Assembly (NCBI RefSeq): GCF_003316765.1
Contig: NZ_NIJF01000117.1
Coordinates: 56,392 to 120,391 of the forward strand
Direction of reading: 5' to 3'
DNA length: 64,000 nucleotides
From: Bacillus sp. P14.5
GTDB lineage: Bacteria; Bacillota; Bacilli; Bacillales; Bacillaceae_B
Shown here: positions 43,007 through 51,910 of the stretch, in pieces
How positions within the stretch are numbered: the stretch's first letter is position 1
Layout: each line of letters opens with the position of its first letter
Program-made: the position numbers and the translations under genes
The notes under the pieces: model-generated
Seen by the model: only the letters and a program-made list of their open reading frames with translations
What the model was told of the DNA's origin: nothing
Database searches by the model: none

Positions 43007-43487
43007 TTGAGGTTGATTTATCTCGGTATATATTTTATTAGTGTGTTGGCGACAATAATGATGTTTATCTTAGGAAACATCCTGACCGAACCTTTAGTGA
43101 CTGATAGCGGAATGAGTGGAGGAGGCGGCAACGGCAATCCAGGCCTTTTTCCTCTCATGGTATTGTTTCCATTTTTCCTCATCTTCATTTACGGAACTTA
43201 TTGGCTTTTCAAAAAGTTGATTGCATCTCTGGCAACAAAGGCAGTAAGGAACTTAACTATCATCAGTAGTGCTGTAATTGGCTGCCACAATAAAAAAAGC
43301 TGCTGAACTCCGCTTGCTGATTGTCGAGCAGAACCCATCGTTTGAGAATGTGTCGCAGGTTGATCTTATAAATACTTATTCTAATTCAATTTTCTTTAAT
43401 TTCTATACTTTTCTTGCAATGCTTCTCCTCCTTTTATCCTTGACTTGTATTCGAATGCTCTTTATGAGAAGAAATTCAATCCATTAA
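43007..43487 (+). pseudogene. Multi-span membrane protein, frame broken near 43275
   Basis: First frame (TTG 43007 after GGGGG) gives 'LIYLGIYFISVLATIMMFILGNIL', a Gly-rich loop and a second membrane segment, and ends at 43306. A second frame from ~43278 ('AATIKKAAELRLLIVEQNPSFENVS') continues without its own ribosome site to 43487, adding a third membrane segment. One extra base or two missing ones near 43270-43278 separate them. Unlike the other broken genes this shift is not explained by one missing homopolymer base. Function unknown. Confidence 0.55.
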
Positions 43488-43581
43488 CCTTAGCCGGTAA
43501 AAGAGTTTATCTGAGCAGTCTTTTGAACACTTTACTCAGGCAGCAGAAGGTTGTTACTATTAAGGGAAAAAAGAGGTGCAC

Positions 43582-44049
43582 ATGTTGACGGCTAAAGTGA
43601 AGCTGGAAGAAATAGTTGAACATATGGAAATCCACATTGATGAATGGAGTAATTTATTGAATATAAAAACAGGAAAAATTATTTCTGTTTCTGCGGATGA
43701 ACTGGCTGCCGCTGAAGACGAGGAGCCATTTGATCATCTGCCTCAGTGGAAGCAGGAACAGCGGATGGAGGCTATGGAAGTGGTCGAGAACTTTGAAGAC
43801 TACAGAGAACTTCCAACCAAGTTTGATATCAATGAGTACGACATCATGGAAGGTTTTTGCTTCTCTATTTCAAATGAAGAACAGAAAAATGACCTTTTAA
43901 GTGCGATTAGAGGGAGAGGCGCTTTCAGAAGATTCAAGGATACAATCGCCGAGTGGGATTTAAATGACCAGTGGTATTCCTACAGAACAAAAAAGTTTAA
44001 ACAAATTGCCATCGAATGGTGCAGGGACAATGAGATAAGCTATGCTTAA
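43582..44049 (+). CDS. UPF0158-family protein
   Basis: About 155 aa, acidic. 'LPTKFDINEYDIMEGFC' and 'AIRGRGAFRRFKDTIAEW' with C-terminal 'AIEWCRDNEI' match the UPF0158 family as I know it; no function has been established. ATG at 43582 follows AAGAGGTG; a GTG at 43576 is an alternative. Confidence 0.85.
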   Translation: MLTAKVKLEEIVEHMEIHIDEWSNLLNIKTGKIISVSADELAAAEDEEPFDHLPQWKQEQRMEAMEVVENFEDYRELPTKFDINEYDIMEGFCFSISNEEQKNDLLSAIRGRGAFRRFKDTIAEWDLNDQWYSYRTKKFKQIAIEWCRDNEISYA

Positions 44050-44071
44050 AAAGATTTGAGAAGACAGAAAA

Positions 44072-44406
44072 GGCTGGTGTCGCATATGTTGCTGCTGTTT
44101 TGTAAGAGCTTCGTAAGATTAGGCTCTTATTCATAGGAAATATTCTGGTAAGCAAAAAGAAATAATTTGGTCCCCATTTAGAGAGAAAAAATATAGAATT
44201 AGGCGGAGTTCTTGGGGTTTTAAAAGCCAAAATATATACGTAAACAGTCTATTTAACTAAATGATTGATGCTTTAGAATGCACCTTTACCTTCATCCCCT
44301 TTACGTAGGAGGATTGGAGCGGAAGACGTACGATCTCCCGCGGAGTCTTGCGGCTGGAGCGGAAATCCATTAATCTTAAACAGCCACAATCTTTACGAAA
44401 AGAGCG
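44072..44406 (+). repeat. Composite element H (MITE left half plus GC-rich hairpin)
   Basis: 44072-44250 resembles the MITE left half (GGCT..., 'GGAAATATTCTGGTAAGCAA', 'TTTAGAGAGAAAAAATATAG'). From 44305 'GGAGGATTGGAGCGGAAGAC' starts the GC-rich repeat, here with its centre deleted. It ends 'CAGCCACAATCTTTACGAAAAGAG'. Same order as composite E at 20380. Confidence 0.65.
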
Positions 44407-44440
44407 TTTCGAAAACATACTTGCGAAAACAACCTATAAA

Positions 44441-44473
44441 AAAGACTCGCCAGAATATCTGACGAGTCTTTTA
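44441..44473. terminator. Terminator of the cyclase-family gene
   Basis: AAAGACTCG / CGAGTCTTT stem with T/A runs on both sides. Confidence 0.85.
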
Positions 44474-44487
44474 CTATAAATATTTTC

Positions 44488-45108
44488 TTATCCGATCAAC
44501 TCATCCATCAAAATGACACGTGCAGGTGATGCATCCGTGCCTTCGATTTTTAATGGTGCAGCTACCATGAAGTAGGAGCCTTCTTCAATTTCTTTCAACT
44601 GAAGGCCTTCCATGATGATGATGCGGCTGCCCATCAAGGTTCTGTGAGTCGGATGTCCTTCTTGTGCTCTTTCGATGCCAAGAGAATCGATTCCCGTTCC
44701 GGCCACTTTCTTTTCCTTCAAGTATGCAGCTGCGTCTTCCGCTACATAGATGAATTCAAAGTTGAACTCTGTATCCCAGGAGTTCTTTGTTTTGAAAAGG
44801 AGGAAATCATTTTCCTGGATATCATAGTTTTCAATATCTTTCTTAGTGATCTTTTCTTCGACAGAGGTCAGGTCCAGTACTTTAACCGGGCGGACAAGCT
44901 GCTCGATATCGATCGTTTCGATTGTTTCGCCGTCATTGATCATATGAAGAGGGGCGTCGACATGGGTTCCTGTATGAACATCCATGGAGATCCTTGACTC
45001 TGTCACATGTCCATTTGTATTCGTGTTGATTTCCGGCTGTTTTTCCGGCTTGTTTTTATAAACCGGCATTCCGTTAAAAATGGGTGCAGTAATGTCATAA
45101 ATTTTCAT
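44488..45108 (-). CDS. Cyclase-family protein (kynurenine formamidase-like metal hydrolase)
   Basis: 206 aa with the family motif 'DVHTGTHVDAPLH' (HxGTHxDxP, ~43-55), the zinc-binding core of arylformamidases and polyketide-cyclase-like hydrolases. The substrate may be N-formylkynurenine or another amide; no tryptophan-pathway genes are adjacent. GAAAGGATG precedes the ATG. It lies 24 bp downstream of zwf on the same strand, so co-transcription with zwf is possible. Confidence 0.88.
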   Translation of the reverse strand: MKIYDITAPIFNGMPVYKNKPEKQPEINTNTNGHVTESRISMDVHTGTHVDAPLHMINDGETIETIDIEQLVRPVKVLDLTSVEEKITKKDIENYDIQENDFLLFKTKNSWDTEFNFEFIYVAEDAAAYLKEKKVAGTGIDSLGIERAQEGHPTHRTLMGSRIIIMEGLQLKEIEEGSYFMVAAPLKIEGTDASPARVILMDELIG

Positions 45109-45131
45109 CCTGTATCATCCTTTCAAAAATA

Positions 45132-46634
45132 TTAACATTCGTCGACTTCAAGTTCAGAGAATGGCCACCAGAAGAATCCGTCCTGTGCCAGCAGTTTGTC
45201 TGCGGCAAGCGGACCCATTGTTCCTGATTCATAATTAGGGAATTCTTCTTCCGTTGTGTTTTCCCAAACATTTGATATGGTATCCGTAAATGCCCAGGAA
45301 AGTTTCACTTCATCCCAATGCGTAAAGTTCGTTGCATCACCGCGCATGCAGTCATGCAGAAGCTTTTCGTAAGCTTCAGGTGTGTTCATGCCGTCGACTC
45401 CATTGTTCACAAAGTTAAGTTTGACCGGTGTCGTTTCAATGTTCTGGCCGGTTTTCTTGGCATTCAAGTGAAGGGTGATTCCTTCTTCGGGCTGGATATG
45501 AATGACCAAAAGGTTCGGCGACAATTGTTTATCGGTATTGTAATAAAGGTTCATCGGAATATCCTTGAACTGGATGACAATCTTGGTCGACTTGGCTTTC
45601 ATTCTTTTTCCTGTACGGATATAGAATGGCATGCCGGCCCAGCGGAAATTATCGATCATCAGTTTTCCAGCGACAAACGTTTCTGTATTAGACTCAGGAT
45701 CGACATTGCTTCCTGCACGGTACCCGGGAACTTCTGCATTGTTAATGAATCCAGCATCGTATTGTCCTCTGACAAAATAATCTTTCACTTCTTCCTGTTT
45801 CATCGGGCGAAGGGCTCTAAGCACCTTGACCTTTTCGCTTCGGATCTCATCTGTCGTCAATTTGATCGGCGGTTCCATTGCCAGAAGGGCGACCATCTGC
45901 ATCATATGGTTTTGCACCATATCTCTTAGTGCTCCGCTCTTTTCATAGTAACGGCCGCGGTCCTCGACTCCCAGTTCTTCACTGGATGTCACCTGGATGT
46001 TTGAAATGAAGCGGCTGTTCCATAAAGGTTCAAAAAGGGCATTTGCAAAACGGATGACTTCGATGTTCTGAACCATTTCTTTCCCAAGGTAATGATCGAT
46101 ACGATAGATCTCTTTTTCAGAGAATGCTGCGCGAATTTGATTGTTCAGGACTTCTGCGGAAGGAAGGTCATGACCGAACGGTTTTTCGATTACCAGGCGT
46201 TTGAATCCTTGCGTGTCCGTCAGTCCGTCTTGTTTCAGGTGGTCTGTGATGGTACCGAAGAACTCCGGTGCCATGGCAAGATAGAAAATTCGGTTTCCTT
46301 GCAATTCGTACTGTTCATCCAATTGAACAGCCAGTTTATTTAACTCTATGTATGAATTGCTGTCGGCAACGTCGTTGGACTGATAATAAAAATGAGAGAC
46401 GAATTCTTCGATGTTCTCATCTTTGCCGATGGATGTCAGGACCGATTCCTTCACATGTGCCTGGAATTCCTCATTGGAAAGCTCACGTCGTGCCACACCT
46501 ATAACGGCGAAGTTTTTAGCAATTTTTCCTTTTCTGAAGAGGTGATACAGAGAAGGAAAAAGCTTTCTTTTAGCCAAATCTCCAGTTGCACCGAAAATCA
46601 TTAGTAAAGTTGATGGCGTATCATTATGTTTCAC
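45132..46634 (-). CDS. zwf: Glucose-6-phosphate 1-dehydrogenase
   Basis: First enzyme of the oxidative pentose-phosphate pathway. 500 aa; NADP-binding 'IFGATGDLAKRKLFPSLY' (~13-30), catalytic 'RIDHYLGKEMVQN' (His of the HYLGK motif, ~183) and C-terminal 'EKLLHDCMRGDATNF' region. Start ATG at 46634. A TATAAT-like -10 on the minus strand (46728-46733) is the best promoter guess. Partner of gndA; both feed NADPH production. Confidence 0.96.
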   Translation of the reverse strand: MKHNDTPSTLLMIFGATGDLAKRKLFPSLYHLFRKGKIAKNFAVIGVARRELSNEEFQAHVKESVLTSIGKDENIEEFVSHFYYQSNDVADSNSYIELNKLAVQLDEQYELQGNRIFYLAMAPEFFGTITDHLKQDGLTDTQGFKRLVIEKPFGHDLPSAEVLNNQIRAAFSEKEIYRIDHYLGKEMVQNIEVIRFANALFEPLWNSRFISNIQVTSSEELGVEDRGRYYEKSGALRDMVQNHMMQMVALLAMEPPIKLTTDEIRSEKVKVLRALRPMKQEEVKDYFVRGQYDAGFINNAEVPGYRAGSNVDPESNTETFVAGKLMIDNFRWAGMPFYIRTGKRMKAKSTKIVIQFKDIPMNLYYNTDKQLSPNLLVIHIQPEEGITLHLNAKKTGQNIETTPVKLNFVNNGVDGMNTPEAYEKLLHDCMRGDATNFTHWDEVKLSWAFTDTISNVWENTTEEEFPNYESGTMGPLAADKLLAQDGFFWWPFSELEVDEC

Positions 46635-47079
46635 TGCTAAGACCTCACTTTTTCCTATTAAATAACTGTTCCGCTAGAAAGGACCACTCGTTGCTCGGCT
46701 CATGATACCCTGCCATGCGAAAAGTCTATTATATGCTGTACCTTTTTCTGAAAAACACTCCATACAAGTACTTAATTTTAAAGACTTAAAACATATTTAG
46801 CAAATCATATGCTGTATGATTTCAGACAGGCCCTTCTATATAGTACACAATAATTCTTCTTAGTGACATACTAATTTTGAAATAAGTTATGCTGTATTGA
46901 ATGTCAGTACCTTTTTAATAGTGTCTCCAATTTTGTTCTGATTATTTTAGGTGCTGCTTTCGTGCAGAGTACGGAATTTCCCCTTAATCAGGTTTGCGGA
47001 GATAGAAGCTTTAATACCACGCAGTGTGCCGGGTTGTGCTATTATGAAGGGGATAAAAATCAGGAGAGGAGGATCTTCA
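46635..47079. other. Divergent intergenic region zwf / rnz
   Basis: No gene supported. An open frame upstream of rnz (from 46951) lacks a ribosome site. Contains the possible zwf promoter and a small ATCATA/TATGAT inverted repeat near 46805. Nothing else recognised. Confidence 0.4.
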
Positions 47080-48003
47080 ATGGACTTGCTTTTTTTGGGA
47101 ACAGGTGCCGGCGTGCCAGCCAAATCAAGAAATGTTACCTCAATTGCTTTAAAGCTTTTGGAAGAGAGAGGGGCCGTCTGGCTGTTCGATTGCGGTGAAG
47201 CGACGCAGCATCAAATCTTACATACAACGTTAAAACCGAGAAAGATAGAGAAAATTTTCATCACTCATTTACATGGTGATCATATTTACGGACTGCCGGG
47301 ATTGCTGGGAAGCCGTTCTTTTCAAGGAGGAGAAACTGAATTGACGGTTTATGGTCCTCCGGGGATCAGGGAGTTCATCCAGGTTTCCTTATCCATCAGC
47401 GGAACTCATCTGCTTTATCCTTTACATATTGAAGAAATAGAAGAAGGGCCCATTTTTGAAGATGAACTGTTTTCTGTAGAAGCGCGTCTGCTTGATCATG
47501 CGATTCCTTGTTTTGGGTACCGTATTGTAGAAAAAGACAAGCCGGGCGTTCTCCAGGCGGAAAAACTGAAAGATTTGGGGGTCAAGCCTGGACCTATTTT
47601 TAAAAAGCTGAAAGAAGGTGAGACAGTCACCTTGGAAGACGGCAGGGTGATAGATGGAACCGACTTTCTCGGCCCTCCTGTAAAAGGAAGGGTTGTTACG
47701 GTCCTTGGTGACACCAGAGTTTCTTCTGCGGCAGAAAAACTTGCGGAGAAGGCTGATGCCCTCATTCATGAAGCCACTTTCAGTGGGGACCAGGAAAAAA
47801 TGGCTCATGATTACTTTCATTCCACAACGAAGCAGGCAGCTCAAACCGCTTTGTCAGCCGGTGCAAAGAAATTGTTTTTAACCCATATCAGCTCGAGGTT
47901 CACAGAAGCGGAATGGCCTGAACTTCAGCAGGAAGCACGCGAAATCTTTCCTGAAAGTTATATAGCGAGTGATTTTTTTGAAGTTTCCATAACTAAAGAG
48001 TAG
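47080..48003 (+). CDS. rnz: Ribonuclease Z
   Basis: Endonuclease that removes 3' trailers from tRNA precursors lacking an encoded CCA. 307 aa, with the metallo-beta-lactamase motif 'THLHGDH' (H63, H65, D67, H68), 'HAIPCFGYRI' (His ~140), the PxKxRN loop as 'PAKSRNV' (~13-19) and 'HISSRFTE' (~270). ATG at 47080 is 8 nt after AGAGGAGG. Equivalent of yqjK next to zwf. Confidence 0.96.
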   Translation: MDLLFLGTGAGVPAKSRNVTSIALKLLEERGAVWLFDCGEATQHQILHTTLKPRKIEKIFITHLHGDHIYGLPGLLGSRSFQGGETELTVYGPPGIREFIQVSLSISGTHLLYPLHIEEIEEGPIFEDELFSVEARLLDHAIPCFGYRIVEKDKPGVLQAEKLKDLGVKPGPIFKKLKEGETVTLEDGRVIDGTDFLGPPVKGRVVTVLGDTRVSSAAEKLAEKADALIHEATFSGDQEKMAHDYFHSTTKQAAQTALSAGAKKLFLTHISSRFTEAEWPELQQEAREIFPESYIASDFFEVSITKE

Positions 48004-48107
48004 ATTTTTCGGTGCGAATGAGCAGGCAGTGTGTTAGCTGCGGGTTTGTCGGCGCCGATATCTTTGAGGGAATATTCTAGACAACGGATAGAAGGCGGGG
48101 ATGGTAG

Positions 48108-48650
48108 ATGAAACACTTATATATTGTACGACACGCAAAAGCGGAAGGGCAGCCGGCAGAAGCAAAGCTTACGGCTCTTGGTGAGGAACAGGCCCGTTCT
48201 CTGGCTGATTTTTTTGAAGGAAGGCAAATTGATGCCGTGTACAGCAGCCCGTTCTTGCGTGCCAGGAAGACGATTGAGCCGCTCGCAGAAAACAGAGGCC
48301 TTCCTGTTATAGAGGATGCCCGGTTGGGTGAAAGGATATTGAGCGGCACTGATCTTGATGACTGGATGATGCATCTTGAAAAGAGTTTTGAGGACTATGA
48401 ATATACACTAGAGGGAGGCGAGTCAAATCGTACAGCTTTCGAGAGGGCTTCCTCGTTTCTGGAAGAAATCCTCGAGAGCGGTGACGACCATGTTGCTGTT
48501 GTGAGCCATGGCAACCTGACTACGCTGCTTCTAAGATACTTTGATGAGTTGTTTGGCTACAAAGAGCTTATGAAACTATCCAATCCTGATGTTTTTCATG
48601 TGAGGTTTGAAAATGGGGAAACTTCTGTCGATCGGATATGGAGTGAATGA
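48108..48650 (+). CDS. Histidine phosphatase family protein
   Basis: 180 aa. Phosphoglycerate-mutase-like fold: 'YIVRHAKAEG' (catalytic His 9) and 'VAVVSHGNLTTLLLR' (second His ~128), with Arg in 'SSPFLRARKT'. Could be a phosphohistidine or small-molecule phosphatase; substrate unknown. GGGGATGG precedes the ATG. Confidence 0.88.
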   Translation: MKHLYIVRHAKAEGQPAEAKLTALGEEQARSLADFFEGRQIDAVYSSPFLRARKTIEPLAENRGLPVIEDARLGERILSGTDLDDWMMHLEKSFEDYEYTLEGGESNRTAFERASSFLEEILESGDDHVAVVSHGNLTTLLLRYFDELFGYKELMKLSNPDVFHVRFENGETSVDRIWSE

Positions 48651-48713
48651 TAGATTAGAGATGGCAGGCGGCTTCCTTTTTGGTTCTAACTCGCTTAGGC
48701 TCAGTATGGTCTT

Positions 48714-48885
48714 GAGAGACACTATGAGAGGAAAAAGGGGTCTCAGGTGTCCTTCTGGAAGCAGCCGAGAGACACGCGGGCTGGAAAAAGGGCTGCAGGT
48801 TTCCTCGGGAAGTGGATGAGAGACACTTGGGCTGGTAAGAAGGGTCTCTGGTGTCCTTCGGGAAGCCTCCGAGAGACACCAGAGC
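48714..48885 (+). repeat. Array of GTGTC/GAGACAC palindromes (4 units)
   Basis: GAGAGACAC begins at 48714, 48767, 48818 and 48871: spacing 53, 51, 53 bp. The last unit, GGTGTCCTTCGGG ... CCGAGAGACACC, folds into a ~12-bp stem with one mismatch. The same stem recurs inverted at 62209 and as a variant at 58130-58245. Confidence 0.8.
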
Positions 48886-48944
48886 AGAAAATAGCAAAAC
48901 TCACACCCCCAAATTAAGCTGTAAATCCTCCATCCCGAAATCAA

Positions 48945-48979
48945 ACAAAAAAGAGTGCAAACGCCATGTTTGCACTCTT
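48945..48979 (-). terminator. Terminator of namA (displaced by an inserted element)
   Basis: AAGAGTGCAAAC / GTTTGCACTCTT perfect 12-bp stem followed on the minus strand by T6-7. It is 205 bp after the namA stop because MITE copy C lies between. Confidence 0.8.
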
Positions 48980-48986
48980 AATATTA

Positions 48987-49178
48987 GGCTATTTTCGCAT
49001 ACATTGTTGCTTTCGGAAAAATCCCAAAAGCCGGATTTTTCCCCTGGATACTAGGCTTTTTCGCTCTAAACAAAGAGAGAAGCTCTTTTCTCTCTTGTTT
49101 AACAGGATTTTCCGGGTTAATTATGGCTCTATCTTTCGCAATCAATATTAAATAGCCACAAAGTTTAAGAAAAGAGCC
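48987..49178 (-). mobile_element. MITE-like element, full copy C (192 bp, inverted)
   Basis: GGCTATTTTCGCATACATTG at the left and GTTTAAGAAAAGAGCC at the right. Flanks TAATATTA (48979-48986) and TTATATTA (49179-49186) match at 7 of 8 positions, and the right one contains the namA TAA stop. Alignable along its length with copies A and B in reverse orientation. Confidence 0.85.
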
Positions 49179-49183
49179 TTATA

Positions 49184-50200
49184 TTACCAAGCCCTGTCAT
49201 ATTGCTTAGGCGGTTCGATTTCGACCCCAAGTTCTTTAGCAGCAGTTCTTGGCCAGTACGGGTCGCGAAGGAATTCCCTTGCCAGCAGAATAAGATCAGC
49301 ACGCTCATTTTGAAGGATTTCTTCTGCCTGAATACCAGATGTGATCAGGCCGACTGCGCCTGTCGGAATCTCTGCCTTGCTTCTGATGGTTTCGGAGAGT
49401 TTGACCTGATAACCTGGATAGACATCGATTTTCGCCGGAACTACGGCCCCGGAGCTGACATCAATTAGATCGACTCCCTGTTCTTTCATCCACGATGAGT
49501 AAACGGCATAATCCTCTGCATCCAAACCGCCATCTGCATAATCTTTTGCCGATACACGGACGAAGAGAGGGCCGTTCCAAACCTCATTGACCGCTTCAAG
49601 CACTTCGCGCAGGAATCGGTAGCGGTTCTCAGCAGAGCCGCCATATTCGTCGCTACGCTTGTTGGAAAGAGGAGAGAGGAACTCGTTGATCAAGTATCCA
49701 TGTGCTGCGTGGATCTCGATTACGTCATATCCCGCTTTCTTCGCTCTTTCTGCTCCTTGCTTAAAAGCAGTGACCGTTTCTTCTATATCCCTTTTACTCA
49801 TTTCCAATGGTGTTTTCATCTTCTCGTTGAATGCGATGGAGGACGGAGCAATGATGTCTCCTTCAATCACAGCTTTCCTTCCTGCATGTGCCAGTTGGAT
49901 ACCGGTATGGGCGCCTTGTTCTTTCATCAGAGATACGAGTTCGCTGAGTCCCTCAATATGGTCGTCGCTCCAGATGCCCAGGTCCTGCGGGGAAATCCGC
50001 CCCTGTGCAGTCACAGCCGTTGCCTCCTGAATGATCAGGCCGACTCCGCCGACCGCCCTGCTGGTATAATGGGTTTTATGCCAATTCTCCACTTTTCCGT
50101 CTTCATTATGTGAAGAGTACATGCACATTGGGGCCATGACGATTCTGTTCTTCAAAGTAAGATCTTTGATTTTATATGATTCAAATAATTTGGCTGTCAC
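49184..50200 (-). CDS. namA: NADPH dehydrogenase NamA (old yellow enzyme, YqjM)
   Basis: FMN-dependent ene-reductase that reduces activated C=C bonds and some nitro compounds. 338 aa, with N-terminal 'LTLKNRIVMAPMCMYSS' (FMN contacts and the Cys characteristic of YqjM-class enzymes, ~26), 'IQLAHAGRKA' (~100), 'EIHAAHGYLINEFLSP' (~163) and C-terminal 'DPYWPRTAAKELG'. GTG start with AAAAGGAG upstream on the minus strand. Flanked on both sides by MITE copies. Confidence 0.95.
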   Translation of the reverse strand: MTAKLFESYKIKDLTLKNRIVMAPMCMYSSHNEDGKVENWHKTHYTSRAVGGVGLIIQEATAVTAQGRISPQDLGIWSDDHIEGLSELVSLMKEQGAHTGIQLAHAGRKAVIEGDIIAPSSIAFNEKMKTPLEMSKRDIEETVTAFKQGAERAKKAGYDVIEIHAAHGYLINEFLSPLSNKRSDEYGGSAENRYRFLREVLEAVNEVWNGPLFVRVSAKDYADGGLDAEDYAVYSSWMKEQGVDLIDVSSGAVVPAKIDVYPGYQVKLSETIRSKAEIPTGAVGLITSGIQAEEILQNERADLILLAREFLRDPYWPRTAAKELGVEIEPPKQYDRAW

Positions 50201-50223
50201 GCTATCCGCTCCTTTTTGATAGT

Positions 50224-50300
50224 CTCTTTTCTTTCTTGCTTACGAGGTTATATCTCGAATTACGTCGGTGATTTTCGAGATTCATATTACGAAAAGAGCC
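50224..50300 (-). mobile_element. MITE-like element, short derivative J
   Basis: On the minus strand GGCTCTTTTCGTAA, then TATGAA, then 'GTAAGCAAGAAAGAAAAGAG': both outer blocks of the family with most of the interior lost (~77 bp). It lies just upstream of namA. Confidence 0.55.
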
Positions 50301-50372
50301 TTTTTGATATTTCGTCTTCCTAAATACATGCTTATTATATCAGCAGAAAATTTTCTGAAAAAGGATTTTGCC

Positions 50373-51518
50373 TTAGTCCTTCTCCATACTGCGGAGTTCT
50401 TCTAAGGAATATTTTGTGCCCCTCCAGATCACGCCGCCTCTGGCAAAGGTCAGGACAACGGCTCTGATGATGCTGAAAATGAAGATGAGGGCCGTCACCG
50501 GAAGTGCAAGGAACAGTCCCGGATGAAAGTCAGTCATTTTTTTGATGACTGATGTATAGCTGCCTAATATCAAAAGGATTACCGCCAAGCTCAGCAGCCT
50601 GACAGTGGCATCCGATGACAGAAGCGTCAGGAAAGGGAACACCTGCGAAAAAAACACTCCGGCAACGGCCAGAAGTACCATTGAATAGCGGTAGTAAAGG
50701 CCTGCGAATGTATTCTTCTCCAGTCCTTGAAAAGCGGCTTTCAATGTAGGGTACCATTCAACCCGCAGGAGGCTGATGGCAGTCACCATTCGTTGATTTA
50801 ATTTATGCTCTTTGACTTTGAATCCGAGCTGCAAGTCATCATCCGGCCGGTTCCTCAAGCTTTTATGTGTGCCGATTGTTTCATAGGCTGACCGGGTCAT
50901 CAGGTTGAAAGCGCCTATTCCCATTCCGATGGAAGAACGTTCATCGTTCGCTTTCCATGGCCGTTTAAAATATGAAAACCCAAACAGGAAGAAGGCAATG
51001 AATGATTGCAGCCAAAATCCCTTCGCTGTCAGAGAAGGGGCTGCCGTGAGATGATCGGCACCCTCGGTTTTCAGAACACTCACTGCTTTTGAGATAGCAT
51101 CAGGATTATAATGGACATCGGCATCGGTAAAGAGAAGAAGCTCACCTTCCGAGTGAAGATATCCCTGATAGAGGGCATGGTTCTTTCCAAGCCATCCCTT
51201 TGGCAGCTGAGTTAAATGAAGCGTCTTGATCCTCTTATCCTTAGAAGCGATTCGCTCTATTTCTGCACCTGTTTCATCAACAGAGCGGTCGTTCACGATT
51301 ATCCACTGAATTCTCTTATACGTGGATTTCAACTGTGATTCTATACTCTTCATGATGGTGTGGGCTTCATTTCTGGCAGGAACAATGATGGAAATCAGCG
51401 GCCCCTCGTGATCAGGCTCAGCCTTTTCCAATGAATCGATCTTCCTCAGCCCCAAGGCTATATCCGTGAATAAGATGGCCCAGCCAATCAAATTGATCGC
51501 AAGCAATACTAAAAGCAT
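50373..51518 (-). CDS. Family 2 glycosyltransferase, membrane-bound
   Basis: 381 aa. N-terminal membrane segment (~1-20), GT-A domain with 'ISIIVPARNEAHTI' (~42-55), 'IIVNDRSVDET' (~73), the DxD motif 'LLFTDADVHY' (~130) and Q/RxxRW-like region, and three to four C-terminal membrane segments (~270-360). Similar layout to polyprenol- or carotenoid/hopanoid-linked GT2 enzymes; acceptor unknown. CAGGAGAAG precedes the ATG. Monocistronic. Confidence 0.88.
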   Translation of the reverse strand: MLLVLLAINLIGWAILFTDIALGLRKIDSLEKAEPDHEGPLISIIVPARNEAHTIMKSIESQLKSTYKRIQWIIVNDRSVDETGAEIERIASKDKRIKTLHLTQLPKGWLGKNHALYQGYLHSEGELLLFTDADVHYNPDAISKAVSVLKTEGADHLTAAPSLTAKGFWLQSFIAFFLFGFSYFKRPWKANDERSSIGMGIGAFNLMTRSAYETIGTHKSLRNRPDDDLQLGFKVKEHKLNQRMVTAISLLRVEWYPTLKAAFQGLEKNTFAGLYYRYSMVLLAVAGVFFSQVFPFLTLLSSDATVRLLSLAVILLILGSYTSVIKKMTDFHPGLFLALPVTALIFIFSIIRAVVLTFARGGVIWRGTKYSLEELRSMEKD

Positions 51519-51659
51519 TTATCACTTCTCCTGTACTCTATTTTCTAACATTGCAATTCAGTGCATTTTTATCTATTGTAGCAATTAGTATCTTATCATG
51601 CAGTCTTCAGTGTTTTTCTTAGAATATCTATTGCTGTTTAGAAAAAATCATTTCACCCC

Positions 51660-51710
51660 ATGACATCTCGTAAGAAAAGAAGTAAAATAAAAGAATGAAT
51701 ACTCATTCAT
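51660..51710 (+). promoter_or_regulatory. Promoter with FadR-type operator for yqjP-yqjQ
   Basis: ATGACA (51660-51665), 17-bp spacer, TAAAAT (51683-51688). AAGAATGAATACTCATTCAT (51691-51710) matches the Bacillus FadR (YsiA) consensus WTGAATGAMTANTCATTCAW at 19 of 20 positions and covers the expected start site. MITE copy B begins 10 bp further on. Confidence 0.65.
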
Positions 51711-51720
51711 TTTTAAATAA

Positions 51721-51910
51721 GGCTCATTTCGTAAACTTTGTTGCTATTTAATATGAATTTCCTAAAGAAGCATCATATTTAACCTGAAATATCCTGATAA
51801 GGAAGAAAGAAAAGAGCTACTCCCTCCGTTTAGAAAAAATCCCTAATATCCGGGGGGAAATCCGGCTTTTGGGATTTTTCCTAAAGCAACAATTTATGCG
51901 AAGACAGCCT
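51721..51910 (+). mobile_element. MITE-like element, full copy B (190 bp)
   Basis: GGCTCATTTCGTAAACTTTG at the left; AATTTATGCGAAGACAGCC at the right. Flanks TTAAATAA (51713-51720) and TTAAATAT (51911-51918) match at 7 of 8. It lies in the 5' leader of the yqjP-type gene, between its operator and its start codon. Confidence 0.85.

Noticed and set aside
46951..47079. N-terminal extension of RNase Z from an upstream in-frame start
   Set aside because: The extension has no family similarity and no ribosome site; the ATG at 47080 has AGAGGAGG and the typical 'MDLLFLGTG' start.
48607..48819. 70-aa open frame overlapping the end of the histidine phosphatase gene
   Set aside because: It starts inside the phosphatase gene and runs into the GTGTC array; composition follows the repeat and no ribosome site is present.
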